Assembly (NCBI GenBank): GCA_947471745.1
Contig: CANJKZ010000783.1
Coordinates: 198,501 to 262,500, forward strand
Direction: 5' to 3'
DNA length: 64,000 nucleotides
Origin: Closterium sp. Naga37s-1
Taxonomy: Eukaryota; Streptophyta; Zygnematophyceae; Desmidiales; Closteriaceae
A model generated the notes under the pieces. That model was not told where the DNA came from. It ran no database searches and saw only the letters and a program-made list of their open reading frames with translations. Positions 53,369 to 64,000 of the stretch are shown here, piece after piece (within the stretch, counting starts at the first letter, position 1; each line of letters opens with the position of its first letter). The translations under genes and the position numbers were made by a program.

Positions 53369-53837
53369 GGCGACGGGAGAGGAGACGGCCGAGTCGGTAA
53401 CCACCGAGATGGCGAAACGTGTCAACTCTCTCTTTAAAGGTTTAAACCGCCGATGTCACTCACATCAGTGGTAGCCGCGACGAGGTGTAATAGGTGCAAC
53501 AGAGGGTGTACTACTTTCAATAGATGAGACGGAGAGGCACGCTATCAGCGAGAGGCGGTGTGAAAGCAATGGCAATCGAGTTGTGACTGGCCTCAGAAGC
53601 GGGCATCGATTTTTTTGCAAAGAGTGAGTGGTCAATTGCTCTCGCAAGCGGCATTGCACAGTCGGATGATGGCAAAACACGTTCCACCGCGGGGAATAGG
53701 GGGGAACGGGAAATTTATTGGACCGGCGGAAGGAGGGCCGCGCAGCGGCCTTCGGTTGGGGGACGACGGGGGCCTAAACGTGCATTCGACTTCTGCTAAC
53801 CACTAACGATCCCGTCATGATGCTAATGGGGAGGAAC
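53369..53837 (-). promoter_or_regulatory. Upstream region of the EGF-like gene
   Basis: On the minus strand, upstream of the ATG at 53368, there is a TTTAAAG-type TA-rich element (about 53,430-53,445). An upstream frame with non-ATG starts leads in phase into the ATG, so the true start could lie slightly further up. I see no other gene. The stretch ends at the A3 target duplication GGAAC (53833-53837). Confidence 0.35.
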
Positions 53838-54013
53838 TGTCAGAATGTTATTATCTAGCCTGTAGTGGGGTGCTCTATAGCGAGTACAACCCTGTTAGGG
53901 TTTGCTATATGTATCCCAACTGCTGCTAGTGAAACCCCTCCTTTCTTCATTTCTCTCTTGCCTAGCTAGCTAAACCCTAGCTATGGCACCTCACTATGCC
54001 TACTATCCCAACA
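53838..54013 (+). repeat. 5' LTR of A3
   Basis: 176 bp, TGTCAGAATG...ATCCCAACA. Clearly the same family as the A1 LTRs. Confidence 0.9.
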
Positions 54014-55181
54014 TTCTATCCGAGCATCTACGCTCCTGGCCTGTGGGCCCACCTAACTGCTTCCGCTGCTACTCTGTCTGTTGCACGCCCCGTGGCGTGC
54101 GACTCCTTCTTCCTGCGATTTTTTTTCGGGTTTTCTTTCCGCCGTGCGCTCGGGGCGCGCGGCGGTTTTCTGCCCGCCGTGCGCCCCGAGGCGCGCGGCG
54201 GTTTCCTACCTTGGGGACCCGCGCGCGGCCCCCGCCCTGCTCGTCGCGGCGCCCTGGGGAGCACGCGCGGCCCCCGCTCTTCACGTCGCGGCGCCCTGGG
54301 GAGCCACGCGCGGCCCCCGCCCTGCTCGTCGCAGCGCCCTGGGGAGCACGCGCGGCCCCCGCTCTTCACGTCGCGGCGCCCTGGGGAGCCGCGCGCGGCC
54401 CCTCGCTGCCCCGTGGTGGCGCCCTGGGGGCCGCGCGTCACCCCTGGAGCCGCGCGCGGCCCCTCGCTGCCCCGCAGTGGCGCCCTGGGGGCCGCGCGCC
54501 ACCCCTGGCGCCGCGCGCGGCCCCTCGCTATCCCGTGGTGGCGCCCTGGGGGCTGCGCGCCGTCCCCCTCGCCGTCCCCCGCGCTCCTACCCCGTGCCAC
54601 CCGTTTTAGGGTTTGGGGGTGGGGAGTGTGGGCGTGACGGTTGTGGGGGTGCCGGTTGTGTGCGACGTCCCCTGCTCCTCCTCCTCCGTCTCCTGCTGCT
54701 GCAGCTGCCGCTCAGGGGGGTGGGTGTGTGGGAGCCGAAGGAGTGGTGCTAGGGGGGTGACGTGGGAGTGGAGTTAGGGGTTCAGCAGGGGGTGTGTGTC
54801 AAGGGTGTGGGTCAGTTGGAGGAGGTTGTGTGGAGGTAGCTGTCGTGTCGTCTGCAGCGCCTGTAGTCCGTCGCCCTTGCTTCGGTAGCCAGTGAGCCTG
54901 TTGCACCAGTCGCCAGTGGGTCCGTTGCTCCTGCCGCTCGTCTTAGCCGCGGAGCCAGTCACTCCAGTAGTCCGTCGCCCTTGCTTCAGTAGCCACTGAG
55001 TCAGCCGCTCCTGTGCCCGTGCCTCTGCAGCTTCAGTCGTTGCCTCCCATCTTCTCTCCTTCCACAGTTCCTCCTCCTCCTCACTTGCCCTCTGTGATAG
55101 CCTCTAGCTTTGCTTGCAATTGTGCACCTGCTCTATGACTGTGTGCTCTGCTGATTACACCCCACTTTGGCTATGGGGGTG

Positions 55182-55357
55182 TGTCAGAATGTTATTATCT
55201 AGCCTGTAGTGGGGTGCTCTATAGCGAGTACAACCCTGTTAGGGTTTGCTATATGTATCCCAACTGCTGCTAGTGAAACCCCTCCTTTCTTCATTTCTCT
55301 CTTGCCTAGCTAGCTAAACCCTAGCTATGGCACCTCACTATGCCTACTATCTCAACA
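55182..55357 (+). repeat. 3' LTR of A3
   Basis: 176 bp, ending ATCTCAACA, followed by the GGAAC duplication. Confidence 0.9.
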
Positions 55358-55362
55358 GGAAC

Positions 55363-57040
55363 GCGAAAGGAGTCGCGGACGAGGGCGTGGCGATGGCGGG
55401 AGGGACGCCCGAAAGCGCTGGGTTTGGCGCAACCTCAGTGTGGTCAAGTGCTGATTGCCACTAACCGAGGCAATAAGACCGATGCAATAAGACTGATGCG
55501 AGACTCAGCTCTGCGGCATGGCGGAAAGAAAGAAGCCCCCGCCTCCAATGCTGTTAGTAGCAGCTCTCGGAAATCGCATGGGGTTTGCACGACTTGCCGA
55601 GCGAGAGTGTCATTGGTGTGACGAGCGCGTTATTTTTTGGGGCTGGCCAATCGCGTTATGGACTCGAGGATTGTAACGCGTTCCGTTCCTTCGTGGAAAG
55701 GTGGGGTGCGTGCAGAACGAGATGGATGCATAGCGTTTCGCGTAGGGAGGGCGCAGGGGGTGGGAGGTGAGAGGGCGATTTTCATCATATGGAAGGAATG
55801 GAACGCGAAAAGCAGAACGGGCGGGGGTGGCGATGATCGCCATCCAGTGACGTGTGCGGCTGGTCGAGGCGGGATACAAACACTGCGGGGACGAAAAGGC
55901 TTCCGCCTCTAAAAGTGCTACCAGTGGCGCGCTCGTGCACACCAAGGTTGCGAGATGCGAGACTTGCGGGAGTGCCTCTAGCTGCGAGCAATGAATGCAT
56001 GCGTGAAATGAAGGCTGTGACGCGTTTGGCAACGCCTAGGCCAATGGGGAGTGAACGATCAAGCATTTTTGTAACAAGCGACGCTTTGCAAAGATTGTAT
56101 AGCGTCCGTTAGCCCACCGAGCTACTGTTCGCCGGATCATTCTGCTAGGGCTGACAAACTTCAGCGACAGAAATCGGTCTGTGGTGCTGGCGAACTTGGT
56201 TATGAGAAGGACCGGCCGCCCAAACGGCTATTCCTCTTAGCCGATCTCGCTCGCCATCAGCACACCGTTCATCGGCTGATCTGACGGTTGGGCTCGAGGC
56301 GAATTGTACTTTGGGGCGCGTCAAATCCCCAAACATATGCGAATTTGTGTTTTGGTTGTTGTTTCGTCGACCATGGTCTTTTCGCGAAAGCCGGCTGATT
56401 GGTCGACAATGTGTTGAGAGATTTACGGCCCATATACGGTTTTTTCAAATCTGACATAATTCCTCAGGTGATTTTATTATGGAATAAGTTTGATACAAAG
56501 TCGTGGTAATTATGATAAGGGGTATAAGAGGAAGGTGGAAATGATGGAACAGAGAAAAGGGTGATAAGGAGAGAAGAGCTGGAGAAGAAGAGAAGGGCCA
56601 AAAGAATGGTGGAAAGAGGAAAAGAAGAGAGGAAGAAACTAAAAGAAGGAAGGACCTAAGGACCAAAACACCACAGCAACCCGCACCACAGCGCGGGACA
56701 CAGTCTTTCAAGCACAATTGCTAAACGCCTACATATATGCATCGTACATATACTGCATGCCTGCCACGCTCTCAAAGCAGCCGGTAATGTGATGCCAACT
56801 GCCCTGCCCTGCACCCAAAGAAACTGGTGCGGGCATCCACCCATCGTCTGACCCTCCCAACTACCGCACCGCGTGCTGTATAATACTCTGAGCCTGCGCC
56901 CGCTGCAGTGCCACGGACAGTCGTGTAGTGAGTCCAGTCTCGAAAATCCGTGCTGACCCGTCATCCCCCGCCCCCCCCCCCCCCCCCCCCCCAAGAATTT
57001 ACGCCGCTGTGCAATCCGCCACGCACAAAGCCCTAGAAAC
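55363..57040. other. Unclassified intergenic stretch
   Basis: I see no convincing gene. Frames of 60-170 codons overlap on both strands without recognisable motifs. A purine-rich tract (GAAGAGA/AAGGAAG) covers about 56,510-56,660, and a poly-C tract lies at about 56,962-56,993. The composition is closer to that of the EGF-like gene surroundings than to the elements, so this may be genuine host sequence. Confidence 0.4.
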
Positions 57041-57164
57041 TGTGAAAGAACGAGGAATGAATGACTAGGTGAAATGTGAGTACAAGTAGAAAACCTAGAA
57101 ATGTTGTACCCTATAGTATCTACCCCACTACAGCCTAGATAGACCATAGCATATAAACTTGACA
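57041..57164 (-). repeat. 3' LTR of S2
   Basis: 124 bp. On the minus strand it reads TGTCAAGTTTATATGC...TTCTTTCACA, a diverged relative of the S1 LTR. The outer flank is GAAAC (57036-57040); the matching duplication lies outside the window. Confidence 0.8.
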
Positions 57165-57361
57165 CACCCCCATAGGCAAAGTGGGGGAGAACAAGAGGTC
57201 ACAAGACCAGTCAAGCAAAGCACAGCAAGCTCAGGGTGGATCACAACGTCACCACACATTCCGAGCACAAGTTCAAGGCCACAAGGCCAGTTCACATGCA
57301 AGATTATATATAAAGGTAAACAAGCAAGTGCAAGTATAGATAGATCACAGTACAAGCAAGG

Positions 57362-60256
57362 TCAAGAAGTGAGCAAGTGAGGCAAAGAAGGCACAAGACC
57401 TAGCATCGTACAAAAGCGCTGATGATCACAAGGCTGAAGTGCCTTGGTAAAGATATCAGCAGTGTTGGCCTGAGAGGCCACGTAAGCAAGGCGCAGCTGA
57501 CCACGCTGCTGCAGCTCACGAGCAAGGAAGTAGCGAAGAGCAATGTGCTTCGTTCTGTGCTCCAGTCTGTGCTCCCCACACAAGGCCAGCATGGCCTTGT
57601 TGTCTACGTACAGAACTGGAAGAGAACGAGGCGACTCTCCTAGGTCAGTCAGCAGGTAGGTGAGCCAGCGTAGCTCCTGTGCAGCCATGGCCCCTGCGTA
57701 GATCTCAGCCTCACAGCTGGAGCCGAGAACAGAGGACGAGCGGGTACACCGCCACGAAACAGAGCCGGAACCAAGGCTGAAGGTGTAACCCTGTGACAAC
57801 CGCTGCGTAGCCTGGTCGTCAGCCCAAGAAGTGTCTGCGTGACCAGTGAGGACCACTGAACGCCGCCCTCCAAGCACGAGCCCCATGCCCGACGTACTGC
57901 ACAAGTAGCGCAACACCCTCTTCGCTGCAGCCATGTGCTCTGGTCGGTGTCTCCTAGGAGCAACATAGCGTGCCAAGATGCTAAGAGGGTATGCAAGGTC
58001 AGGTCGAGTGCAGGTCATCAGGTACATGAGGCAGCCAACAAGCTCTGGGTACAGGCCACTCGGCTCTACGGACTCATCCGAAGGCAGAGCTGAGAGCGAG
58101 TGGCGAGTAGACAGAGGAGTGGCCTGAGGCGAGGAGTACGTGAAGTCGAAGCGCTGAAGGACCTGCTGCACCATGTGTGACTGAGTCAGGGTAATGGTGC
58201 GCTGTGCTCTGTCCCGGGTGATCTGCAAGCCAAGGTAGCTGCGCAGTTCACCCAGGTCTGTGCACGTGTGTCTCTTCTGCAGTTCGGACTTCACGTGGGC
58301 GAGTCCAGCAGTGTCAGCAGTAGCAAAGACCAAGTCGTCGACGTACAGGAGGATGTAGAACGGCGGCAAAGAGGTGTCGGTGCGTAGAAACAGCGACGGG
58401 TCGGCAGTAGAAGGAGCAAACCCAAGAGCCGCAAGCGTAGTCCTCAGTGTGTCGTGCCACTCACGGGGCGCCTGGCGGAGACCGTAGACTGGCCGCCGGA
58501 GGCTCCACTGGGTACCAGGAGGTAACGACCCAGTGAAGCCAGGAGGGCGGCGCAGCCAGATCTCCTCGTGTAGGCTGCCCTGTAGGAAAGCAGTGCTGAA
58601 GTCAAGAGAGTGAAGCTCGTAGTCGCGCTGAGCGGCTATGTGCAGCAGCACCTGAAGAGTGGTCATCTTCGGGGTGGGAGAGAAGGTATGAAAGTAGTCA
58701 ACTCCCTGCCGCTGACTAAAGCCTCGAGCCACGTAACGCGCCTTGAAGACAGGCGGAGAACCCGGCGGCCGCTTCACCCTGAAAATCCACATGCCACTGA
58801 CGATGTTCGCCCCAGGTGGGGGAACCTCGTCGACGTAGGTGCCTGTGGACTTCCAGGAAGCCATCTCTGCGTCCATGGCTGACTGCCACTGAGAGGAGTA
58901 GGGACCCTCTATCGCCTCTGCGTAAGAGCGCGGAGTCGGGATGTCTGGTGCATCCGGGTCTCCCTCAGGGGCAATCAGCATGGACACGAGATGAGGTAAA
59001 GCAGCAGCAAGACACTGGAACTCCTCCTGCCTGTCCTCAAGGACGTCCGTGCTAAGAGCACACTCACCCCCGACGGACGGAGGACAGACAGACTCAGACT
59101 CAGCAACAAGACTAGCAGCGTAGTCTAGACGACAGTGAGCAGCAAAGTCAACAAGCTCAGCAACTAAGGCAGACGCAGTAGTGGACTCAAAGGAAGGGTC
59201 AGTGACAACAGTAGCCAGGAGACGCGTGACAGTAGGAGTGGCAGCACGAAGGGAGTCAGACTCCGGGTCAGCAAGAGCAGGAAGAGAGGACTCTGGAGGA
59301 GACGGCAAAGGGACACGCAGAGGAGCAGTGGAAGGACGCAGTGCCATCTGGTGTGTGCCTGGGACCGCAGGAGGACGCGGACGCGGAGCACGACTACTAG
59401 TGCGAGCAGCACGAACAGGCGACGCAGGACGAGACGCAGGCTCACGACGCTCAACAAGACCTCCAGTAGGACCAGTGTAGGGAGAAGGAGCAGGCAGTGG
59501 GGAGGCGGGCTGGAACTGCGACTCAGACTGGACAGGCGGCGGACACTCTAAGGAAGAAGCAGGACCAGCAGAAGGCTGGAGACGAAGAACCTGCTCAAGG
59601 AGCAGAACGAAGTACGGCCGCAGCCGCGCAGCGCCTCCAGAGCCAGCAGGGACAGCACCAGCACCCCTAGCGGCAGCACCAGCACCAGTAGCACCCCCAG
59701 CTGCAGCACCGCCAACTCCAGCACCCTCAGAAGCACCAGCGCCAGCAGCACCTCCAGCGCCAACACCCCTAGCAGTTCCAGCTCCAGCCGGACCACCGGA
59801 AGACTCAACAGCCCCAGCTCCAGCACCAGGAGCACCCCCAGGCCCAGCAGCTCCAGTACCTCCAGTACGAGCACCTCCGGGACTCGTGGCACCAGCACCC
59901 TCAGCAGCAGTAGAACCTCCACCTCCAGCAGCACCTCCAGCTCCAGCAGCACGGCTCCAGCGCCGAGCAAACCACTCGCGCAGCTCCTGTGGAGAGGGTA
60001 GCTCCCGCCGGGACGAAGTACCCGAAGGACCTCCAGACCCAGTACTGCCAGACTCCACACGAGCCGGCCCAGCACCCTCAGGCTCCGCACCCCCAGACTC
60101 AGCACCCCCAGGCTCAGCACCCCCAGGCTCAGCACCCCCAGACTCAGCACCCCCAGGCTCAGCACCCCCAGACCCCGCACCCGCAGGCTCAAAACCCCCA
60201 GTAGCACCAGAGTCAACAGCTACCTCGACAGGCTCGACTGCGTCTACCTGGGACAC
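57362..60256 (-). pseudogene. S2 pol: Gly/Ala linker, RT and RNase H
   Basis: An open stretch of about 964 codons. It starts with Gly-Ala-Glu-Pro-rich repeats and PSPQELREWFARRWSRAAG. It then contains RT ([36 protein letters not shown], the YVDDLVFATADTA active site) and RNase H ([46 protein letters not shown]), ending SLPHLLTS. As part of an LTR element it is treated as a fossil, though this region looks whole. Confidence 0.85.
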
Positions 60257-60439
60257 ACCTGAGGGGGCAGGACCCTGAGGGGGAAGGGGGTCTACCGGGG
60301 GGGGACCTGGCGCGAGGAAGAGCGGCGGCGGGGGGAGGGGCGCAGTGCGGTAGGGGAAGAGATGGTAGTAAGGAACCGACTCGTCAAACGTGACGTCCTG
60401 GGAGGACAGAACACGGCGCGAGGTGGGGTGGTAAAACTG

Positions 60440-61915
60440 CTAACCAGGCGCGTCAGGGGGGAAGCCAAGGAAGACGCAGGGAACAGCACGGGGGGACAGC
60501 TTGTCCGCAGACAAGTCGCGGACAAAAGCCCGAGATCCCCAGACACGAAACGCAGACGCATCGCCAACCTTCCCCGTCCACCGCAGAGTAGGGGAGGACT
60601 CCGGCAAGGAGACCCGGGGCTGAAGGTTGATCTGATGCGCCGCGTACTGAACCGCTAACGGCCACAAAAAATGGGGAGCAGCCGCATGGATCATGGACGT
60701 ACGAGCGACGTCCATGACCATGCCAATGCGGCGCTCAGCAATCCCATTTTGATGTGGAGAGGCCGGAAGCGTGAACATCTGGCGGATGCCCTGTGCACGA
60801 CAGAAGGCTCGCAGGAGGTCAGAGGAAAACTCTCCGCCTCTGTCAGAGTGCAGATGCAGAACAGGAAAGTCCGAGCCGAAACTCTCTCTGAGCTGGAGAT
60901 GAGCTGCGCGGATCCAGTCGATCAACACCTCACTGACGTCACCCTTGCTGCGTAATGGGAAGACCGTGGTGTAACGCGAGTAGTCGTCAACCATCAACAG
61001 GAAGTAACGCTCGTGACCCTGGCCACGGACGCGGGCGGGGCCCCACATGTCCAGGTGAAGTGTCTGCAGCGGAGCCTCTGTCGGAGGAAACTCGGAGGAG
61101 TGAGGAGCGGCGCGCTGCCGCCCCTCGACGCAGGGAACGCAGGTAGGGGCAGGCCCCGGAGGGAGGGGAGGGAGGGACCGGGGGAGACCAGAGACAAGGA
61201 AACGGGAGGCCATGCCTCGGAGACGAGGCAGGGAGGGGTGACCAAGGCGGTGGTGCCAGAGGAGGGTCTGGTGGGACAGGAGACGATACGAGCAGGGGGC
61301 AGACTCAGGACCAGACCTGGACGCTGCAGCAAACACCTGACCCGACGCAGCTACCTGTCCAGACTCAGCAACCGGAGGAGACTCAGTAGTCAGTGTGTAC
61401 AGGCTCGACCTCGGCTGACGGGTAAAGGTGGCCAAGTGTCGGCCCGTCCGAGCACACGTACAGTGGGTCACCCGCTGACTCGCAGGAGTGAACTGGTCAA
61501 CCCCCCCATCCTGTAGATCAGCACCACTCACCAAGTTCGTAGAGAACGAGGGGAGGTAAAGACCCGACAGGGTGCCAGAAGGGGCCGCCGGACACGGTAA
61601 GACAGTGGAGAAGTGGGCAAGGACAGGACCCCCAGAGGGGTCCGCCAGGGAGACCGCAACTGGCCGACTAAGCGGCGTGAGTGTGGTGCGGTCTCGAAAG
61701 AAGGAGCGGGAAGCACCCGAGTCAAGGGTGAAGGTGTGTAAGGCCTGAGCCGACATGGTACCTGAGAGAGCAGACTCACCAGCACCTGGGGCATCAGACG
61801 CACTAGCACCTAGAGCAACAGCCTCACCTGCACCTAGAGCAGCAGCCTCAATGCCCGGGTCAGGCGGAACACACAGGTAACAGTCACCCTCATCACTAGT
61901 AGACACAACATACAT
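60440..61915 (-). pseudogene. S2 pol: protease and integrase
   Basis: About 491 open codons. They include protease ([21 protein letters not shown]), the pre-integrase region ([23 protein letters not shown]), and integrase ([66 protein letters not shown]), ending in [10 protein letters not shown]. It lies directly before the linker-RT frame. Same family as S1 and S3. Confidence 0.85.
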
Positions 61916-62206
61916 GGCAGCAAGAATAGCATCATAATCCAGATCAAAGATAGCAACCCCCGACCTAAGCAGCTCGCCCCAGCGGGGGATCTCAGTGGCG
62001 TCACGGAACTGGAGACGCCAAGCGTCCGTCAGGCGGCCGAAGCAGCGCTGGGTGGTGTGTGGGCCACCGCACGGCTCACCAGTGCGGTCGCCGGTACGCA
62101 GGACGTAGGCACAGGGACCAGCACCCCCACCCCGCTGACGCGCAGCGTACCACTCACGAAGCTGCTGGGGGGGCGGGGTCTCACGAGTGCGCTGCTGCTG
62201 CTAGTG

Positions 62207-63249
62207 CTAACCGCCACCGAAGCCGCCCCGCTGCGCAGAGCCACCCCGACCAGCTCCACCGCCGCTGCCGCCACCTCCGCCACCGCCGCCAGCGCCGCCT
62301 CCTCCGCCTCCTCCGCTCCCACTGCCACCGCCGCCGCCGCCTCCGCCTCCACCGCCGCCACCGAAGCCCCCACCCCCGCCACCACTCCCACCGCCACCCC
62401 CACCCCCTCCGCCGCCTCCACCGCCACCTCCACCGCCCCCGCCAGCTCCTCCAGCGCCCTTGCCCCCCTTGCCCTTGCCTGTGCGGCGTCTCCCGCTAGG
62501 GGCAGACGCAGCGCCGACTGACTCGGTGCCAACGAAGTCGACGGCAGCAGCAGAGGCAACAGAGGGCAAAAGGGGGGAGGGGGAGCACCCCTCAAAGAAG
62601 GGGGAACGAGGGTCACCACAAGAGGCTTCTACAGCGACTATACTCTTCTCAGCTGCCAGGAGGCGCTCCTCGAGGAGGTCAACGGTGAGTGTGGTGGGGC
62701 AAACAGAGAGGAAGTGGTCCCTGATCGAGCGAAGGGAGTCAGGGAGCCGGGTGACTATGTAGTACAGGGTGATGTACATGGGGGGGGGGTTCTTGGCGCA
62801 GAACTCAGCAGGAAGCGCAGCGCGGTAGCGGGTGTCACTAGTGCGAAGGTGCGTAATGAGGTCAGCGACTGTGGGAAAGGCGGCGAGGTCAGGGAACAGG
62901 TACGGCAGCATGAGGCGGCTAAGGGCAGCAGTGGCAGGGGAAGAGTAGCGTGCAACTACAGCGTCGTACAAGGTCTTAGCACTCTTGTACTGACTAAAGT
63001 GCGCGCGCTCAGTGGACGGCAAGTGACTACGCACAGCAAGACGGGCAGCAGCATCGCGTGTGGCCCACTGTGACCGAACAGTGCTGTCAGCATCGGCAGC
63101 AGGGGCAGTAGAGGCGCCAGACGTGAGATCGAACAGTGAGAGACCGTCTTTCCTATCGCACTGCAGGAAAAGCTGCAGATGATCGACCCAGACCTCAAAG
63201 TCGACAGTCGACCCTCACCATCAAATGTGAGAACGCTATGGGTAGCCAT
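62207..63249 (-). pseudogene. S2 gag
   Basis: Begins MATHSVLTFDGEGR (ATG at 63249). The core has AKTLYDAVVARYSSPATAALSRLMLPYLF, HLRTSDTRYRAALPAEFC and LPDSLRSIRDHFLSVCPTTL, a UBN2-like copia gag. The tail is basic (GRRRTGKGKGGKG), then a glycine run of roughly 60-80 residues coded by GCC/CCG-type repeats. A non-standard zinc knuckle comes after it (about 62,050-62,110, ending C-x3-H-x4-C). The gag of S3 is closely similar. Confidence 0.8.
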
Positions 63250-64000
63250 GACAGCAGCAGCAGCAGGCTAGCAGCAGTAGCAGCAGGCTAGGAGCAGCTC
63301 AGCAGCAGAGGCGTGGCTCGGCGGTGCTCTTACCAGGGCGGGTGGGTAGAGGTCCGCAAGTGGTGGGGCAGGGCCGAGACGCGCCGGCAGGGACAGGGCC
63401 GCGACTGCGGCGGCGGCTCCTGCTGTCGGCGGCGGCGGCGGCGGCTGCGGCCCGGGCAGCGGCGGCGGCGGCGGCTGCGGCTGCGGCCCCGGCAGCGGCG
63501 GCGGCGGCTGTCACGGCAGCGGCGGCGGCGGCTGTCACGGCAGCGGCGGCGGCGGCTGTCACGGCAGCGGCGGTGGCGGCTCCTGCTGTCGGCAGCGGCG
63601 GCGGCGGCGGCCCCGGCAGTGGTGGCGGCGGCTGGTACGGCGCGACGGCTGCTGCTGCTGGGGCGGCGACGGCGGGGCGGCAGGGCCGTGAAGGAGCTGA
63701 GAAGGGGCCGCGGAGGAGCCGAGAAGGGGCCGCTAAGGGCGGCGAAGGGGCCACGAAGGGCCGTGAAGGGGCCGCGAAGGGCGGCGACGGGGCCGAGAAG
63801 GGGCCGTGAGGGGCCGCGAAGGGCGGCGACGGGGCCGAGAATGGGCCGTGAGGGGCCGCTAAGGGCGGCGACGGGGCCGAGAAGGGGCCGCGTGGGGCCG
63901 CGAAGGGCGGCGACGGGGCCGAGAAGGGGCCGCGAGGGGCCGCGAAGGGGCCGCGAAGGGCCGTGAGAGGGGCCGCGAAGGGCCGCGGAGGGGCCGCGAG
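63250..64000 (-). repeat. GC-rich leader of S2
   Basis: On the plus strand, GCGGCGGCGG repeats (63,400-63,630) are followed by GAAGGGGCCGCGAGGGGCCGCGAAGGGCGGCGACGG-like units of 11-12 bp up to the window edge. It is the inverted counterpart of the S1 leader at 45,030-45,720. All frames stay open, so the apparent ORFs (for example 63313-63966) are shadows. Confidence 0.75.

Larger units (their letters stand above)
53838..55357 (+). mobile_element. Non-autonomous LTR element A3
   Basis: 1,520 bp with 176-bp LTRs (53838-54013 and 55182-55357) and a perfect 5-bp duplication GGAAC (53833-53837 and 55358-55362). The LTRs differ at about one position. The interior resembles A1, with GC-rich units GCGGCGCCCTGGGGAG at 54,240-54,560 and a well-conserved 3' half (54,640-55,180). 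It ends in GGCTATGGGGGTG before the 3' LTR. The primer site (TTCTATCCGAGC) is degenerate. It has no gag or pol; the overlapping open frames on both strands at 54.0-54.7 kb are GC-composition shadows. Confidence 0.88.
57041..64000 (-). mobile_element. Copia-S copy S2, cut by the window edge
   Basis: A minus-strand copia element. Its 3' LTR is 57041-57164, preceded (minus strand) by CCTATGGGGGTG. Pol (57362-60256 and 60440-61915), gag (62207-63249) and the GC-rich leader array (63,690 to the edge) follow in order. The 5' LTR must lie beyond 64,000, so its age cannot be judged. It is the most complete Copia-S copy here, with only a few breaks. Gag and pol are well conserved with S1, S3 and S4. 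Confidence 0.88.

Noticed and set aside
62207-62480. A CRISPR-like or short-spacer array in the Gly-codon repeats (also 19000-19180)
   Set aside because: The units are GCC/CCG-type coding repeats for polyglycine in gag, with no fixed repeat plus unique spacers, and the genome is eukaryotic.

Overview
This is a eukaryotic nuclear window, most likely from a GC-rich green-lineage genome. The TSR1-like protein start is of the plant type, the splice sites are ordinary GT-AG, and every LTR family seen uses an initiator-Met tRNA primer site. A streptophyte (charophyte/zygnematophyte) alga is my best guess, but this is inference. There are no prokaryotic features. About 85-90% of the window is transposable elements nested in one another. 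Two host genes are visible, both small or partial.

Layout. 1-5.5 kb: a 277-bp solo LTR, split by a young non-coding 4.2-kb LTR element of the same LTR family (1044-5282), which itself holds a 125-bp solo LTR. 5.5-14.4 kb: an old broken Ty1/copia element ('Copia-H', minus) that received two members of a ~1.5-kb non-autonomous LTR family ('A1', 5972-7475; 'A2', 7537-11679). A2 in turn contains a poly(A)-ended, 5'-truncated antisense copy of another copia family. 14.4-21.2 kb: a broken 'Copia-S' copy (S3, minus) holding a 345-bp miniature LTR element with a tRNA-like pol III promoter across its LTR/primer-site junction. 22.8-24.6 kb: the 3' part of a 'Copia-M' element. 24.7-33.6 kb: a PIF/Harbinger DNA transposon (transposase plus, Myb-like gene minus), split by a whole-looking young copia element ('Copia-I', 27045-33482).

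34.2-36.7 kb: the 5' exons of a TSR1-type ribosome-biogenesis gene, with a duplicated exon and minisatellites in the introns. 38.2-53.4 kb: a minus-strand gene inferred to encode a ~128-aa secreted EGF-like protein. Its three exons join in phase, and its two introns hold a Ty3/gypsy element (38809-44384) and a Copia-S element (S1, 44811-53106). S1 contains a block made of Copia-M and LINE pieces. 53.8-55.4 kb: a third member of the A family (A3). 57.0-64.0 kb: Copia-S copy S2 (minus), running off the right edge.

How the parts relate. The A-family elements have no pol but share LTR character and polypurine tract with Copia-S, so Copia-S is their likely helper. The LINE fragment and the poly(A)-tailed copia copy suggest LINE machinery acts on other transcripts here. 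By eye, LTR pairs differ at 1/798 (Copia-I), 1/125 (S1), 1/176 (A1, A3), 2/138 (mini-element), 4/277 (non-coding element) and about 16/350 (gypsy) positions, so most insertions are recent.
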